Source: Sipunculus nudus
Lineage: Eukaryota; Annelida; Sipuncula; Golfingiida; Sipunculidae
Length of the DNA stretch: 64,000 bases
Direction of reading: 5' to 3'
Assembly (NCBI GenBank): GCA_026874595.1
Contig: CM049310.1
Coordinates: 44,607,058 to 44,671,057 of the forward strand
Notes under the pieces: model-generated
Told to the model about the DNA's origin: nothing
The model's database searches: none
The model's input: only the letters and a program-made list of their open reading frames with translations
Part shown: one piece after another, positions 33,801 through 45,500 of the stretch
Numbering within the stretch: the stretch's first letter is position 1
How the letters are laid out: every line of letters begins with the position of its first letter
Translations under genes and position numbers: made by a program

Positions 33801-34985
33801 CCTCTCTGGTGCCTGTCTACTTATGTTTTCCCTCTGATAAAATTGTTCAACCATAGTTACAGGATCTGCACTGACTGCCCTGGTATTAGATGTACTGGTA
33901 GGTGTTTGTTGAGGGTTTTCAGTGATAAAACTGGTGGCATACAACTGTTGAATCAGAGCATTTATTTATTTATTTGTGTTTGGGGTCAATTCTTTCTGAC
34001 CTTAGCAGTTGCCCTGCCCAAAGCACTTGCACACGCATGCAAAGGGGCCCCTGATGGTGCCTCTCCAACAGCCTGCTGCTTTCATAGGGCCCTGTTTGGC
34101 CAGCTGATAGTTTAACCCCTGATCTCCCCTCCTTGGGACTGGTCCAAATCCCCAGTCAGAAGAGGCTGTCACTCCATCATTAGCCTGCCTAGCTCACTTT
34201 TGCACAAGTTTGATATAGTACTTGATTGCATGCCCTAATTCCTTACTCTTCCTTACCAGGTGCTCTTTAATCATTTTCGAGTCTGGCACTAACTGCTTAA
34301 TAATAGGGTGGCTTGCTATGGTGTCTGTTGGGGCTATCTCTGGCTCATCTAAATCAGTTTAATGTGCCACCACCTGCTGCATTCGAGGCCGTGACCCTGA
34401 GAAAGGCCTCTCATCTAAATATTTGAGAGCGTGTTCCCTCATTTTGGAAAAGGGTTGCCCTGAAAAGGTTACCTCTAGTTAAAGCAGTTCTAACTGAATT
34501 TTAGGATCCCTGGCCCCTCACAAATTGACTTTGAGGTATCCTTCTTGTAATTCCTTCAAGGCTCCCCACTGTTCTTCTTCTGCTACATTTAACATCCTAT
34601 CAGATAGTCAAATAGATTAAGAAGGACTTAAATCCCTCAAACTCTCATCCTCGATTTGTCTTTGTTAGTGAAATTTTTCTTCAAAGCCACAATAAATACA
34701 TTGGGATCCCTGCGTTCTTCTTCCCTGTGACAGAGAATCTCCTCTCTGTAAATGGTCTAGAATAGCCAATGCCAAAGGTTCCCCCTCCAGCCCAAGCTAT
34801 CAGCCATATACATCTTGCTCTACTAACCATTCTGTTATGTTGAGATCACCTGGCTTCCTCGCAAACCCAAAGAATTTCACTAAATTAACTGATGGAATCG
34901 GCCCGACAAGTAAATTGCCGAATGCATCTGTTATTGCCTGGCCCAGGCCGTCTCTATCTTCTGACATCTTATTAGTGGCAATAAT
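33800..34985 (-). pseudogene. Decayed Gag-like coding remnant
   Basis: Several minus-strand stretches still look like protein. A start near 34963 reads MSEDRDGLGQAITDAFGNLL and then VKFFGFARKPGDLNITEWL, which resembles the beginning of capsid-type Gag proteins (the PNMA/ARC-like fold often has a similar F.G.....D...W pattern). Further left are REHALKYLDERPFSGSRPR (near 34410) and HPIIKQLVPDSKMIKEHL (near 34290). No zinc knuckle, protease or RT identified. Old and broken. Assignment to a retroelement is inference. Confidence 0.35.
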
Positions 34986-35141
34986 GCAATAGGCTTTAGA
35001 GTTAAAATAGGCATTTGAGGTTAACTACCTTAGAAATCGATCTATACCCTCAGCTAACAAATGAATATAAAACCTAATTCACCAACTTAAGCCAAGATCC
35101 TTAATGAATATTAACCTGTGTAACGTAAGATACAATTGTTA

Positions 35142-35144
<3 letters not shown>

Positions 35145-35195
<51 letters not shown>
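35145..35195. repeat. TA dinucleotide microsatellite
   Basis: About 50 bases of alternating TA with one C interruption. Confidence 0.95.
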
Positions 35196-35468
35196 CACTT
35201 ATGTTAACATAAAACTTTCTACCCAGTTCTAATTTTGTTAAATATGGTGCATACAATATCACATCAGAATACATGTATGTGAAATATTTCATGTACATCA
35301 CATGTACATATAAGCACAGCAAACAAAGTCTGTGATCATAGATTGAAAAGTTCCAGCATAATAGCTTCAGTAGTCATCAACGTGCAACATGGATCCTGCA
35401 GAATACTGACACAGGAGATTGAAAGTCTGTATAACAAAACAATGCTTAAATCCTCAAAAGAACATGGC

Positions 35469-35562
35469 GGACAGGCAAGTGCAGTGGCTGATGTAGACTT
35501 CCAGTACCGTAAATAATTGTGTGATTACTGTAAATATACTATAAAGATACGTTGTTTAATAC
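35469..35562. repeat. Dispersed repeat shared with 51118-51219
   Basis: ACAGGCAAGTGCAGTGG at its left and AAATAATTGTGTGATTAC in the middle match the copy at 51.1 kb with about 85% identity by eye. Similarity stops at a TA dinucleotide, where CAGTGGATTCCGC begins. Confidence 0.6.
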
Positions 35563-36357
35563 AGTGGATTCCGCTAAATAGCAACTACTGTTTGCCAGGA
35601 TCAAAATTGCAAATAAACAGAGATTTCTATTAAGCAAATTTCGAAATGGCGGCCATCAGCAAATGTAAGGCAAAGCTGAGAACAAACTTATAATTATCTG
35701 CAGCCATGAAATGTTGCGTTCTCAAGTAAACACTGAAGAATAAGCATAATAAAACAACAGAACAAGTTGAAAAGCTTTATTTTGGAGCCCTATATGTAAC
35801 CGGTCTCGGTTAAGTATAAACAAGGCTGCACATTGGTAGACATTTTATTCCAATCAGTATCAGCAAGGCAGAGCCTCTGCTTACACAGCACACAAGCTTA
35901 AAAGCTTATGGTACAAGATCAGCAAGTATTAGGAACTAATACTCAAGGCTAAGAATAATGTAACTTAGGGTTAGGGTGGCTGGTTACTCCCAGAAGGAAT
36001 GGTCAACATCTGGCATCCTGCCCAAATAAAGAAAACAATATATAGCCAACCCTGTCATACACTAATACATGGTTCAATATTGTGATTAACTATCAAGAAG
36101 AAAGATGAGTTTATAATAGTTAAACTCTTATCTTATATGTGCTGCTTATAAGTTATATGGCCAAGTGAAAATCTGTGTGACAATAGCACTCCATTTGTTA
36201 ATAAAATAAATGAAATCAATCCTCTTCCCTGTCTCCAAAGATACTATCAAAATCATACATAAGCTAAACACCAACAACTCATAATAAAGCTTATATTTAT
36301 TACCACACAAAACAAGCATGTGCCTCTTTCCTAAATCATATTTTTTATCATATATAA
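35563..36357. other. Possible MITE left end, then unassigned sequence
   Basis: CAGTGGATTCCGCTAAATAG after a TA resembles the CAGTG...-type ends of pogo/Tigger family transposons. No matching inverted right end was found by eye. The remainder, to 36357, has no gene. Confidence 0.25.
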
Positions 36358-36390
36358 CAGCTGAGCGCCGTGACCCATGGGTCCCTTGTT
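36358..36390 (+). repeat. Helentron-like right end (solo)
   Basis: CAGCTGAGCGCCGTGACCCA and GGGTCCCTTGTT. It is followed at once by the interior of another copy, so two copies are joined head to tail or one inserted at the end of another. Confidence 0.7.
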
Positions 36391-37430
36391 TTTTCCTGTA
36401 AGTACTGTGGATTTACTTTTCACACTTTGCACATAAGGTTTTAATCTGTTAAAATCTGAAATTTGAAAATAGAATCTGCAAAATTAGGCTAGTTATTGAA
36501 TTTTTTTGGAGGCTCTTGTTGTATTCCCTTACATTGTCAAGCAGTCCACATTGGTCACTGTAGGTCATTCAGTACAGCTCTCTATGCTCCCCAGGAATAA
36601 TGTTATGCAATCCCATCACTTGGGCAACTCTCAACTGAGTTGAGCTTGATCAGACTGTCTGCAGTTAATACCATACCACAGGGAGCCTTTTTCTCCCCCC
36701 CCCCCCCCCCCCCCATTCTGTTGACACACCTGTACTATGAACTAGATGAATCTTAAAATTAACTTTTTTTTTTTTTTTGCAACGAGCAGTAACAGCGGAG
36801 ACCCCTTCCCCAACCCACCCCTTCAGTACACAGGACTAATAAACAAGATGAATCTTATAATTTTAATTATATTTTAAATTCTTTTGATGAGACTTGGACA
36901 ATTTTGATTTTTTTTTTAAGAAAATAATTTCAGGAATTTAATCCTAATATTCAAATGTGATAAAATATTAGGATCTAATGTAAGTGCTAACTGACAAGAT
37001 TTAAGAAGATATAAATACTTTGTAGCATTTGATTCATATCTCTTAAAGTTGGCAGGGCCTAGGTGTGAATAACACTGTTAACTTAGTATTAAAATTAGGA
37101 ATATTGGTCAAACTTTGTGGGATTAATTTTTAACTCATATGGCCATATATTTAACTGTTGAAAACTTAATTACCTTCACACATTATTTGTTTATGAAATG
37201 TTACTTTCATATAACACTTATCATAGGCCTATTTGTTCCCTTGGTGCATCACTAAATGATTTAGCTCATGTCTATTATTTTATAATTTACAGTTTCATTT
37301 TAGCAGGGCCATTTTCTCATAGCTTTTCTAATGATAATATACATGAAAAACCAAAAGAAATAAAAATATTTTGCATTTACTAATATTTTCCAAAATTCAG
37401 CTGAGCAATGTGACCCATGGGTCCCTTGTT
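36391..37430 (+). mobile_element. Left-truncated Helentron-like repeat, type A
   Basis: Begins inside the element with TTTTCCTGTAAGTACTGTGG (matching 7199 and 56256) and runs to a complete right end at 37397-37430. Poly-C near 36690 and poly-T near 36765 are shared positions with the 55.65 kb copy. Confidence 0.65.
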
Positions 37431-37646
37431 TTTACCTTGCTTGAGCATCAGGAGGGAGTCAACAACATAAGCCAGAGGACACATTCCTTTAACAATTCCT
37501 AGCAGCACATTTTGCATTTATGCCCACCACCCACAAACACATAATACAGCAAAGATGATAAAATGTCATTTAATATGACGAGAACAAAGTACAATCTAAA
37601 GAAGTACATATATGATAGACTTCTGAAATGAGACGAATACAAGTTA

Positions 37647-37755
37647 CAAATCACAGTGGCAATAAATATAATGTGATACCAAGTTTTCAAATCACAGTGG
37701 CAATAAATATTATGTGATACAAAGTTTACAAATCACAGTGGCAATAAATATTATG
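37647..37755. repeat. 41-bp tandem repeat, about 2.7 units
   Basis: Units starting CAAATCACAGTGGCAATAAA at 37647, 37688 and 37729, nearly identical. Confidence 0.9.
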
Positions 37756-38318
37756 GTGGGTATCACATATCTAAGATTGTACAGCATTCCGTACAGATGA
37801 CACCATTACAACAAGTCCGTCAAGATGTCAGTATTACCATGATACAAAGGAACTACAGTTTTACTTAACAAGTGTAAGGCCTAGGTGTTGCTAACGCTTC
37901 ATCCAGCACTGTAAGTAACAAAAAAACACATGTGATAACTCTAGTAGACCCTTGTACCTGACAGAGTGTGCTGATATTCTAACATATAATATCAAATACA
38001 GTGCACCGCAGAATCAGACAGCAAAAGATTCTCATAAATAAAACTAGGGCAACAAACATACACATAGAAACTAAATGACTACTATGCTACAAAGTTATAC
38101 ATAAATACAGTTGCGCAGTTTTGCTTGGTTAAAACAGACTGGAAATATGTTTCTCGACATAACTTAAGATAATACCAGATGTGAGTAACAGAATAAAATT
38201 TGGTGGACAATCCGTGGTTTGCCTGAGTTTAATTGATGATAAGGCTTATAGTGGGGTCAGATACTGCCATAGCCCCACAGAGGGCTCCCCACCAAGAGTA
38301 AGAGGGAAGGGAGATGAT
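37756..38318. other. Unassigned sequence, possibly the end region of DIRS copy 3
   Basis: AT-rich, no frame of note. It lies beyond the recombinase end of the DIRS element and may include its terminal repeat. Confidence 0.35.
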
Positions 38319-38514
38319 GCACCCAGTCAAGTATGCTTAGAGAACTTTTTTTTTTTTTTAAACACTTTATTAATCAAATAAAGTACATGTACAACGACGA
38401 ATATCAGTTTACAATTTCAACAATATATAACAATACGCGATCCATATACATACAACTTGGAGAACTTGGGGAGATAACCAAAGAGGGGAAGTCCATCCAG
38501 CACCCAGTCAAGTA
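38319..38514 (-). mobile_element. Possible retroposed mRNA 3' end with flanking direct repeats
   Basis: A perfect 15-bp direct repeat GCACCCAGTCAAGTA lies at 38319-38333 and 38500-38514. Between them the minus strand ends with AATAAA (38371-38366), then GTGTTT and a run of 14 A (38359-38346). A poly(A) signal, a poly(A) tail and a 15-bp target duplication are what LINE-driven retroposition leaves. Twelve extra bases between the tail and the left repeat are unexplained. Alternatively it may be the natural 3' end of the DIRS transcript. Confidence 0.4.
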
Positions 38515-41500
38515 CTGCCAGTGCTGAAGGGGCAGGAGGGGGTTAAAAGGTGTTGAATTTTGGGAAACAGATGTATTGTTGGAAAGCTTTTGTTTTCCAT
38601 TGCCTAACTGCATGATGGCGGCATTGGACATGCCTCTGGATGCGGCGTGTGTGGCAGCCCTGATGCGGAAGCTGTGAGTTTTAAAGTTGGCAGTGGGAAG
38701 GCCAGCCTGGACTAGGCATTTGGACATAGCTGAGCTTACGAAGATTCTAAATACTGGGATACCATCTGCAAAGATAAACAAGGGCCCTGGCTGATTAGGC
38801 CTTACAGAGAGGAATTTTTTAGATGATATATAGGGCACCATGGGGTGTGGTTAGGTTCCACTTCCAGGACCGTTACATGGTTCGCTGGGGCATGTTTGAA
38901 CTTGCACATCTTTATTCTTAGGTTGGGGCCTGAGAAGGAGATGTCTTTAAGGTGGATGGCATTGTCTCGTTGGTTTGTAGAGGAGATCTCCCAAGACGTA
39001 GAAATGCATGGAAAGCCAACAAGAACATAGCTGACAGTAGAGTTTGAAAGTAGTACCTGCTAAAGATGCTTGGTATGGTCTGGATGATTAGTTTGAGTAG
39101 GGGCAGAGTAATGGGCAAACGTTGTTCCCGTTTTGAATTTAATTTTTTCCAACCTGTCAAAAGCTTTTTACCAAAAAGGCTTCGGAGGGGGCTGGGTATA
39201 CAGGCAATTTATAGACAAAATTGATCACTGACAGTTGGGATGTGATAGTGGATGGAGCTGTGCCCTGATTGATTTTGTGCAAGATATACCTGACAGCAGT
39301 GTCGATTGAGCAGGGTAGTGTTGACAATCCCAGAGACATACAAAATTGTTGGTACTGCAAAAGAGATCTCTTGTATGCTAGTTGTGTGTTTCTTGCAAGA
39401 CCCGCCAATACAATTTCCGCTGCCTTGGATGCTACTGTGGCAGCAGGTTGGTTGGAATCACAGTAGAATGATCGTCTAGATGAGGGGCATGAAGTTTTGC
39501 CCGTTGGACCTGCAATCGAGATAGGAGGTCGGCGGTAATATTGACGGCACCTGGAATATGTTTTGCTTTAAAAGAGATGTTGAACGTGAGGACAATCCTG
39601 CGCACCAGATCCTTTTTTTTTTTTCTCGTGTTTATTGTTTATTGATCACCATGACAACAGCCATATTATCGCAATGGAAAATTACCCGGCGGTTTGCAAG
39701 AAGGTGGTCCCATAGTTCAATAGCCAGGGTAATGGGAAGAGCTCAAGTATTGCCATGTTTTTGGATTGCCAGGCTGGTGGCCAGGGGTGGTAGAACCAGT
39801 GCAATTTAAATATTGCGAGCTGTTTTTCCTGTATCAGTGAGGAGGTCAAGCTGGACAGATGTTTTTCCATGGGCATCTAAAAATAGAGCTCGACCATTGA
39901 ATGAGCTGAGGAAAGTGTCCCAGGCCTCCAGATCCCTCTTGGCTTGTGCAGTCAGCCTGACCCAAAAATGAGGGAGAGGGTCGGACATGTGACATAACAG
40001 GTTCACTAGCCTGCGCAGGAAAGCCCTGCCGGGGACAATTACAAGACAAGTAAACAGTCAAGAGAGTTGGCCCAACCAAAAATAATGAAGTCGTCCAGTA
40101 TGTGAGACATGTGAGGGACACTGCATTTGTTTATTAAAATCCATTGTAGGGCAGAACTGAATCTTTCGATATAGTATTTGTATAATACTTAGGCAATGAT
40201 CGAGAGTTTCGTAGTCAACTTGTGAGCAAAATTTTGGGATACCTTTGTTTACCGAATCAACTTTTGGGTACGAAAGGTTGTGTATCAGTCTATATTTTCC
40301 GTCCTTTTTGGGAATTAGACCAAGAAGGGACACTCTAAAATTTTCCAAAGGGGGCTGGGAGAAGGGTCCTGCCACACGAACCATCATGATTTCGTTGTCT
40401 ATTTTTTGTTGGGTAATATCGGGCATGGACAGGGCAGATGGGTGGTTTTGGTGTTCGTCCTGAGCTAGAGTTGCGGAGTGATGAATTGAGAAGCCATTTG
40501 TGAAGCCATTGAGAATGAAATTGGATTCAAGCCGGTCAAAATTTAGTAGGTAATGAGGAAGCACTTTCCTATCGATTGGAGTTGGTAGGTTGAGGGGGGC
40601 CTGCGTTGGGATGGCTGGAAAGACTGAGAATTTTGGTTTGAGGGCAGTGGTGGCTGTTGGGCGGCATGTTGGGTACATGTGGAGTGGGCGTGTCTCGACG
40701 GTTTCCCTTTGGGTTGACATACAATGCATTCATGAGGGTATATGCAACTTCTGGGTTTCGAATACCAACCCTGTTGGTGGAACGAGAAACAGTAACCCTG
40801 TGGGATGTTAGCTGAGCTGTTGCTATGGTATTGGGATTCCTTTGGGCTAGCAGATTGGAGGGGGCACGAAAGGGCTGGGAGCGGTCAAGGTTTCCTTTAC
40901 TCCTAGCTTCAGCCATGAGCCAATCTAGCTGGGAGCCAAAAAGAAAGTTATGGTTTGTGGCCCAAAACTGTCTGTATGCCTGGTCACAGAACCTCCAAGC
41001 TAGGGGGTAAGTACTATGAAGCATGGTCACATCATGTTAATGACGCATGTGACCCAGTGCTTTGGACGGGAATTTTGAAGTGCGTATGTAAGCGTAGTGG
41101 GTGTAGCATGCTGTCCAGGTATTCAAATTGGTGATTGGTTTAGGTTTTTGACGAGAGTTGACTTTGAGCGGGGTGTTTGGGGAGAGGGAAAGGGAAATAT
41201 CGAAGTTATTGTCCCTGTCTCGTGAAGAGAAAGTGTATTGGGGAAGTAATAGCTAAAATGTCTGTATGGACCGCAGAATCGATCCCAGCTGTGATAGTGT
41301 CTGCTGGAAAGTACTGGTGGATGGACACTCACCAAGAACCCCAAAGCAGCTGCGTTGGCTGTAGCTTGTGCGTGCGGTGAGTGGCCGGGTACATCAGAGC
41401 TCATGTGGTTGTCAACAGAGTGGGTTGCAGCCCAGGTGGTAGGAGGGCTGCAAGCCTGGTTGTAGCTAGTGGCAGATACCGGGCCTGGGCTAGTCACCTG

Positions 41501-42341
41501 GGTGCTGTTAGTAGTGAGTCCAATGGATGCGCTGGCCGTGGGTGTCGCGTGCGAAGCAAGTGGAGCTGGCGAGGCTTGCGGCAAGTTGCTGTGTTGTTCT
41601 TGTGCAGCATCTACTGCAGTCATTGGAGCCTGCGAAGTGTGATCCGTGCGGTCTTGTGCTGTGGAGTGGGATTTATTGCGGAGTTCGAGGGCAACATCCA
41701 CTGCAGTTGCAATGGCGGCCAGCATGACCGGCGACAGGGAATCCGAGTTTTTGTTTCCAGAACTGGCTACTGCGTTAGACGGTTGATGGCTTGGAGGAAT
41801 GCCGGTAAGTGTTGGCTGGGAATGCTCAGCTGAGTTGGGCTCAGTTGATCCTGGATGTTTGTGGCTTGCCAAGGTGGGTTGCAAATCAGTAGGTTCACGG
41901 AGGACTGTCCTTTGTCGCTTTGTCCTTCTGGACCGTTTTGCTGGAGCCACAAGTGGATACCTGTATGAGCATGATATCTGACGTCGCGGGTCTGAAGGTG
42001 GTTGAAGGGGCAACGAGTTGGTGATTACAGCTGTACCTGATGGGTAATTGTCGCTTGCGTCCAGTAGATCTGTTGGCAGCTCTGCAAGCAGACGTCTCCT
42101 GGAACCATTGTGCGTCTCTGCTGGTGATGTGTTGGCTTGACCCCAACGGGACATCTGCAAAGTGAACAAATTTCCAACGAGTAATGGTGTTGCATAGCAG
42201 GGATAGAATATATGTAAAAATAAGTACAAATCAAAGCGATAAGAAATCTTGCACCCACGGACGTGCATAGCAGTGCATGCACTTGTAATCAACACTGACA
42301 GCCGTATATGGCACAGTAAAGGAATTAAAGGCATTGAAAAT
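38515..42341 (-). mobile_element. Broken DIRS-type retrotransposon, copy 3
   Basis: Parts in transcription order: Gag (about 42146-40570), RT (about 40560-39900), RNase H (about 39860-39480) and tyrosine recombinase (about 39460-38520). Recognisable pieces are LGLIPKKDGKYRLIHNLSYP in RT, AVVMVINKQ in RNase H, HIPGAVNITADLLSRLQ at the RNase H end, and LGRSPLQTN, HSFRIRAATHA and SNNTSVSQNS in the recombinase. Gag starts MSRWGQANTSP near 42146 and its Cys/His patch near 40755 includes CFSFHQQGW and CIYPHECIVC. Several breaks. A 4.9-kb gypsy element sits just upstream of its Gag, so its leader continues at 47228. Confidence 0.85.
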
Positions 42342-42512
42342 TGTAACACTCGACATTCGCAGGATTGAACCAGATTAATGATTAAAACACACCACAGGAT
42401 AACACCAGCTTTACTCGCCATTTGTAAACATCGTACCCGCATGCTCAGGCTCACCGGAAGTTCCGGTTACAAGGGAGCTATTATTATATTCATTCTCAGT
42501 CAGTATACTACA
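42342..42512 (-). repeat. LTR (downstream) of the 4.9-kb gypsy element
   Basis: TGTAACAC...TATACTACA, 171 bp, paired with 47057-47227. Confidence 0.92.
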
Positions 42513-42528
42513 TCCCTTTTATCCTTTT
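42513..42528 (-). promoter_or_regulatory. Polypurine tract of the 4.9-kb gypsy element
   Basis: The minus strand reads AAAAGGATAAAAGGGA directly before the 3' LTR. Confidence 0.75.
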
Positions 42529-45500
42529 ATGAAGAATAACTGTGAAAAAACTTTAGAAATAAACATGCACGTTATCATGAGACAAAACAAGTCCTTGCAC
42601 TGTATGAATAATCCCAAGTTAGTAGATCCATGTATGAATGTTCATAATAAAGAATATTTTCCAATTTACCAACGTATCAGTCTCTTTGTTCACTTAAACA
42701 GTCTCTCTTGTTATGGAAGTTAACTGAATGTATATCACTTAATTGTTATTGTCCGGTGTTCACTGTATCACTGTTTAAGTAGCACTTGCTACTGTTTCTC
42801 TGTTTTGTATCGTCACTCACTAAATGTTCGCGAGGTATGAAAATAATATATATTTAGCAAACAAATAATTAATGAAACTCTGCTTAGCAAATAGTTAACC
42901 GAAATTCTTACTATACTTATAACTATTCCATCACAAAGTCCTTAAATCGTCCTGGCAATGCCTTCTCTCTGCAAGGCCTACTGACAACTGTTTCCATCGG
43001 CTGTAGCTGCTCTGTTAACAACTGATCACACGGCACTGTAACTATCTCTGAATCCTGATTTTGTTCTGTCACCTCATTTTCAGCTAATTGGTCATCTTTG
43101 GCAATATATTTCTTTACATGAGTCACGTTCCTCTGCATTCTGGTTCCATTGTCAGTCTGAACTACAACACTGTTTCCTTGTCTGTCTATCACCTCAACTG
43201 GGTCCGGATGATACGGAGTAGAAAGTTTATTTGATTTCTTCTGCTCGACCAATACTCTGTCTCCTATCTGGATATCTCTCTTTACTGCACCTCTCTGTGT
43301 GTCAGCAAATAGGTTCCCTCTCATTTTCATTTCAGTATCTCTGTCGCGCACTGCATCGTTCATTTCTATATCTCTCAACTCTGGTAATTTGGTTCTGCAT
43401 TTACGACCATACAATAAATCTGCTGGCGCAACACCTGTCGTAGAGTGGGGTGTTGTTCTATACGCAACTAGAAATTTTCTGAGTTCTTTCTTGAAGTCTT
43501 TGTTCTCTGCCTCACATATTTTAAGAAACTTCAAAAGCGATCTGTTCTGACGTTCAACTTCTCCATTGGCTTGTGGCCAATATGGTGTGACAAATCTATG
43601 TTGAATACCTTTGTTCTGTAAGTAGTCTCCGAACTCCTTGGAACTAAACTGTGGACCATTGTCTGTAGTCAATGTAACTGGAAGCATGTGAGTGGTGAAA
43701 ATGTCCTCCATAGCATCTATTAATTTTGACGCTGTTATTTCCTTCATGATTTTGACTTCATAAAATCTACTGTAATAGTCCACCACAACTAACAGATTGT
43801 GGCCTGATGGCAATGGTCCAAGAAAATCTGCACTAAGGTCTTGCCATCTTCCGGGTGGAAGTTCTGTTCTGACCATCGGTTCTGGTTTGCTCTGTTTTTC
43901 AACAATCTGACATCCGTGGCATGATTTGCATGTTTTCTCTGCTTGTTGGTCCATACCTAACCACCAGACTTTCGAACGTAGGCGCTGTTTAGTCTTAACA
44001 ATCCCCATGTGTCCTTCATGGGCTATGTCTAACACTTTACTCTGCAGAGCTTTAGGGATCACTAGACGGTTACCCCTCAGTACACAGCTACCAATGACAC
44101 ATAGTTCGTCTTTAACATACATGTATCGTTTTTCACTGACGTTTTGCCAATTGCCTGTCTCTATGCATTCCCGCAATTCGCATATTATTGGGTCATTTTG
44201 AGATGCTTCACGTATTTCACGAATTGTCACCGCTCTCGGCACAGCCTCTGAAGCCACGAAATAGATGTACTCCTCCGCGACAGCGCTGAACACTGAAGGT
44301 CGATCACCGGGTTTTGCTGTCAACAACCTTGATAAAGGATCCGCAATGTTCCCTTTACCAGGTGCGTATCTGACATTAAAATTGAACAGCAACATCCGCA
44401 ACAGCCACCTCTCGATGCGTGCTGATGGCTTTGCTCTGGGCGAAAATATGATCTCTAACGGTTTATGGTCCGTTACTAAGTCGAACTCAATTCCTAACAG
44501 ATATATCCGAAATCTTTCACATGCCCACACCAAGGCCAGGGCCTCTTTCTCGGTCTGAGAATAACATCTTTCGGTATCAGTGAGACTGTAACTTGCGTAA
44601 CTTATCACGCGGTGCTGACCCTGTTGTTCTTGTAGTAAGACGGCCCCTAGCCCGACTGGGCTTGCATCAGCAACCACAGTGGTTTTGCATCCTAGCTCGA
44701 AATATGCGAGAGTCTTTGCGTCGCTCACTCGGTCTTTGATTTCGCGAAACAATTTCTTTTGTTCAACTCCAATCTTGAACTCTACACCTTTCCGCGTCAG
44801 ACGCACAACGGTTCCGCAATTGTTGCCAAGTCTGGGATAAATTCCGAAAGAAATCCGACTAGTCCCAAAACACTTTTGACCTCTTGCGCATTCTTCGGTT
44901 CACGAGCTTCCTTTATCGCTTTCACCTTCTCCTCGTTAGGGCCAATACCTTTCACCGACAAAATGTGACCAACAAACTTTATGCGTGGCATGCGATAAAC
45001 GCATTTCTGTTCATTCAGTGTCAGTCCGGATTCTACAAGCCGCTTTAAAACCTGGTCCAGCCGCTGTTCGTGTTCCTCATAAGAACTACCATGTATCACG
45101 ATATCGTCAGAAATGTTACTAACGCCATCAATTCCTTGTAACACCTCCTGTATCACTCTTTGATACAATTCCGGGGCGGAACTGACTCCAAACATGAGTC
45201 TTTTGTAGCGATATAACCCTTTGTGTGTGGCGAAAGTAGTGATTTCGCGAGCTTTGTCCGTAAGTTCGATCTGATGATAACCGCACTTGAGATCTAGTTT
45301 CGTGAAAACACATCCCTGGTTGAGATCCTGCATGATCTCGTCGATTGTTGGTATAGGGAAACGCTCCCTGTTAATTGCTTGGTTAGCATGTTTCATATCA
45401 ACACAGATTCTAACACTGCCGTCGCTTTTTGGTACCGCCACTATTGGGCTAATCCACTCTGTCGGTCCTGTGAGGGATTCGATAATGTCTTTGTCTAATA

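Noticed and set aside
37647-37755. CRISPR-like array
   Set aside because: Repeats are directly tandem without unique spacers, and the DNA is animal.
39613-39660. Poly-T run with two AATAAA-like words on the minus strand, suggesting a retroposed tail
   Set aside because: The words fall inside DIRS RNase H coding sequence (AVVMVINKQ), so they are part of the element rather than a tail.
42147-42454. N-terminal extension of the DIRS Gag frame up to position 42454
   Set aside because: The extension runs into the LTR of the nested gypsy element; the start near 42146 (MSRWGQ) fits the other DIRS Gags.
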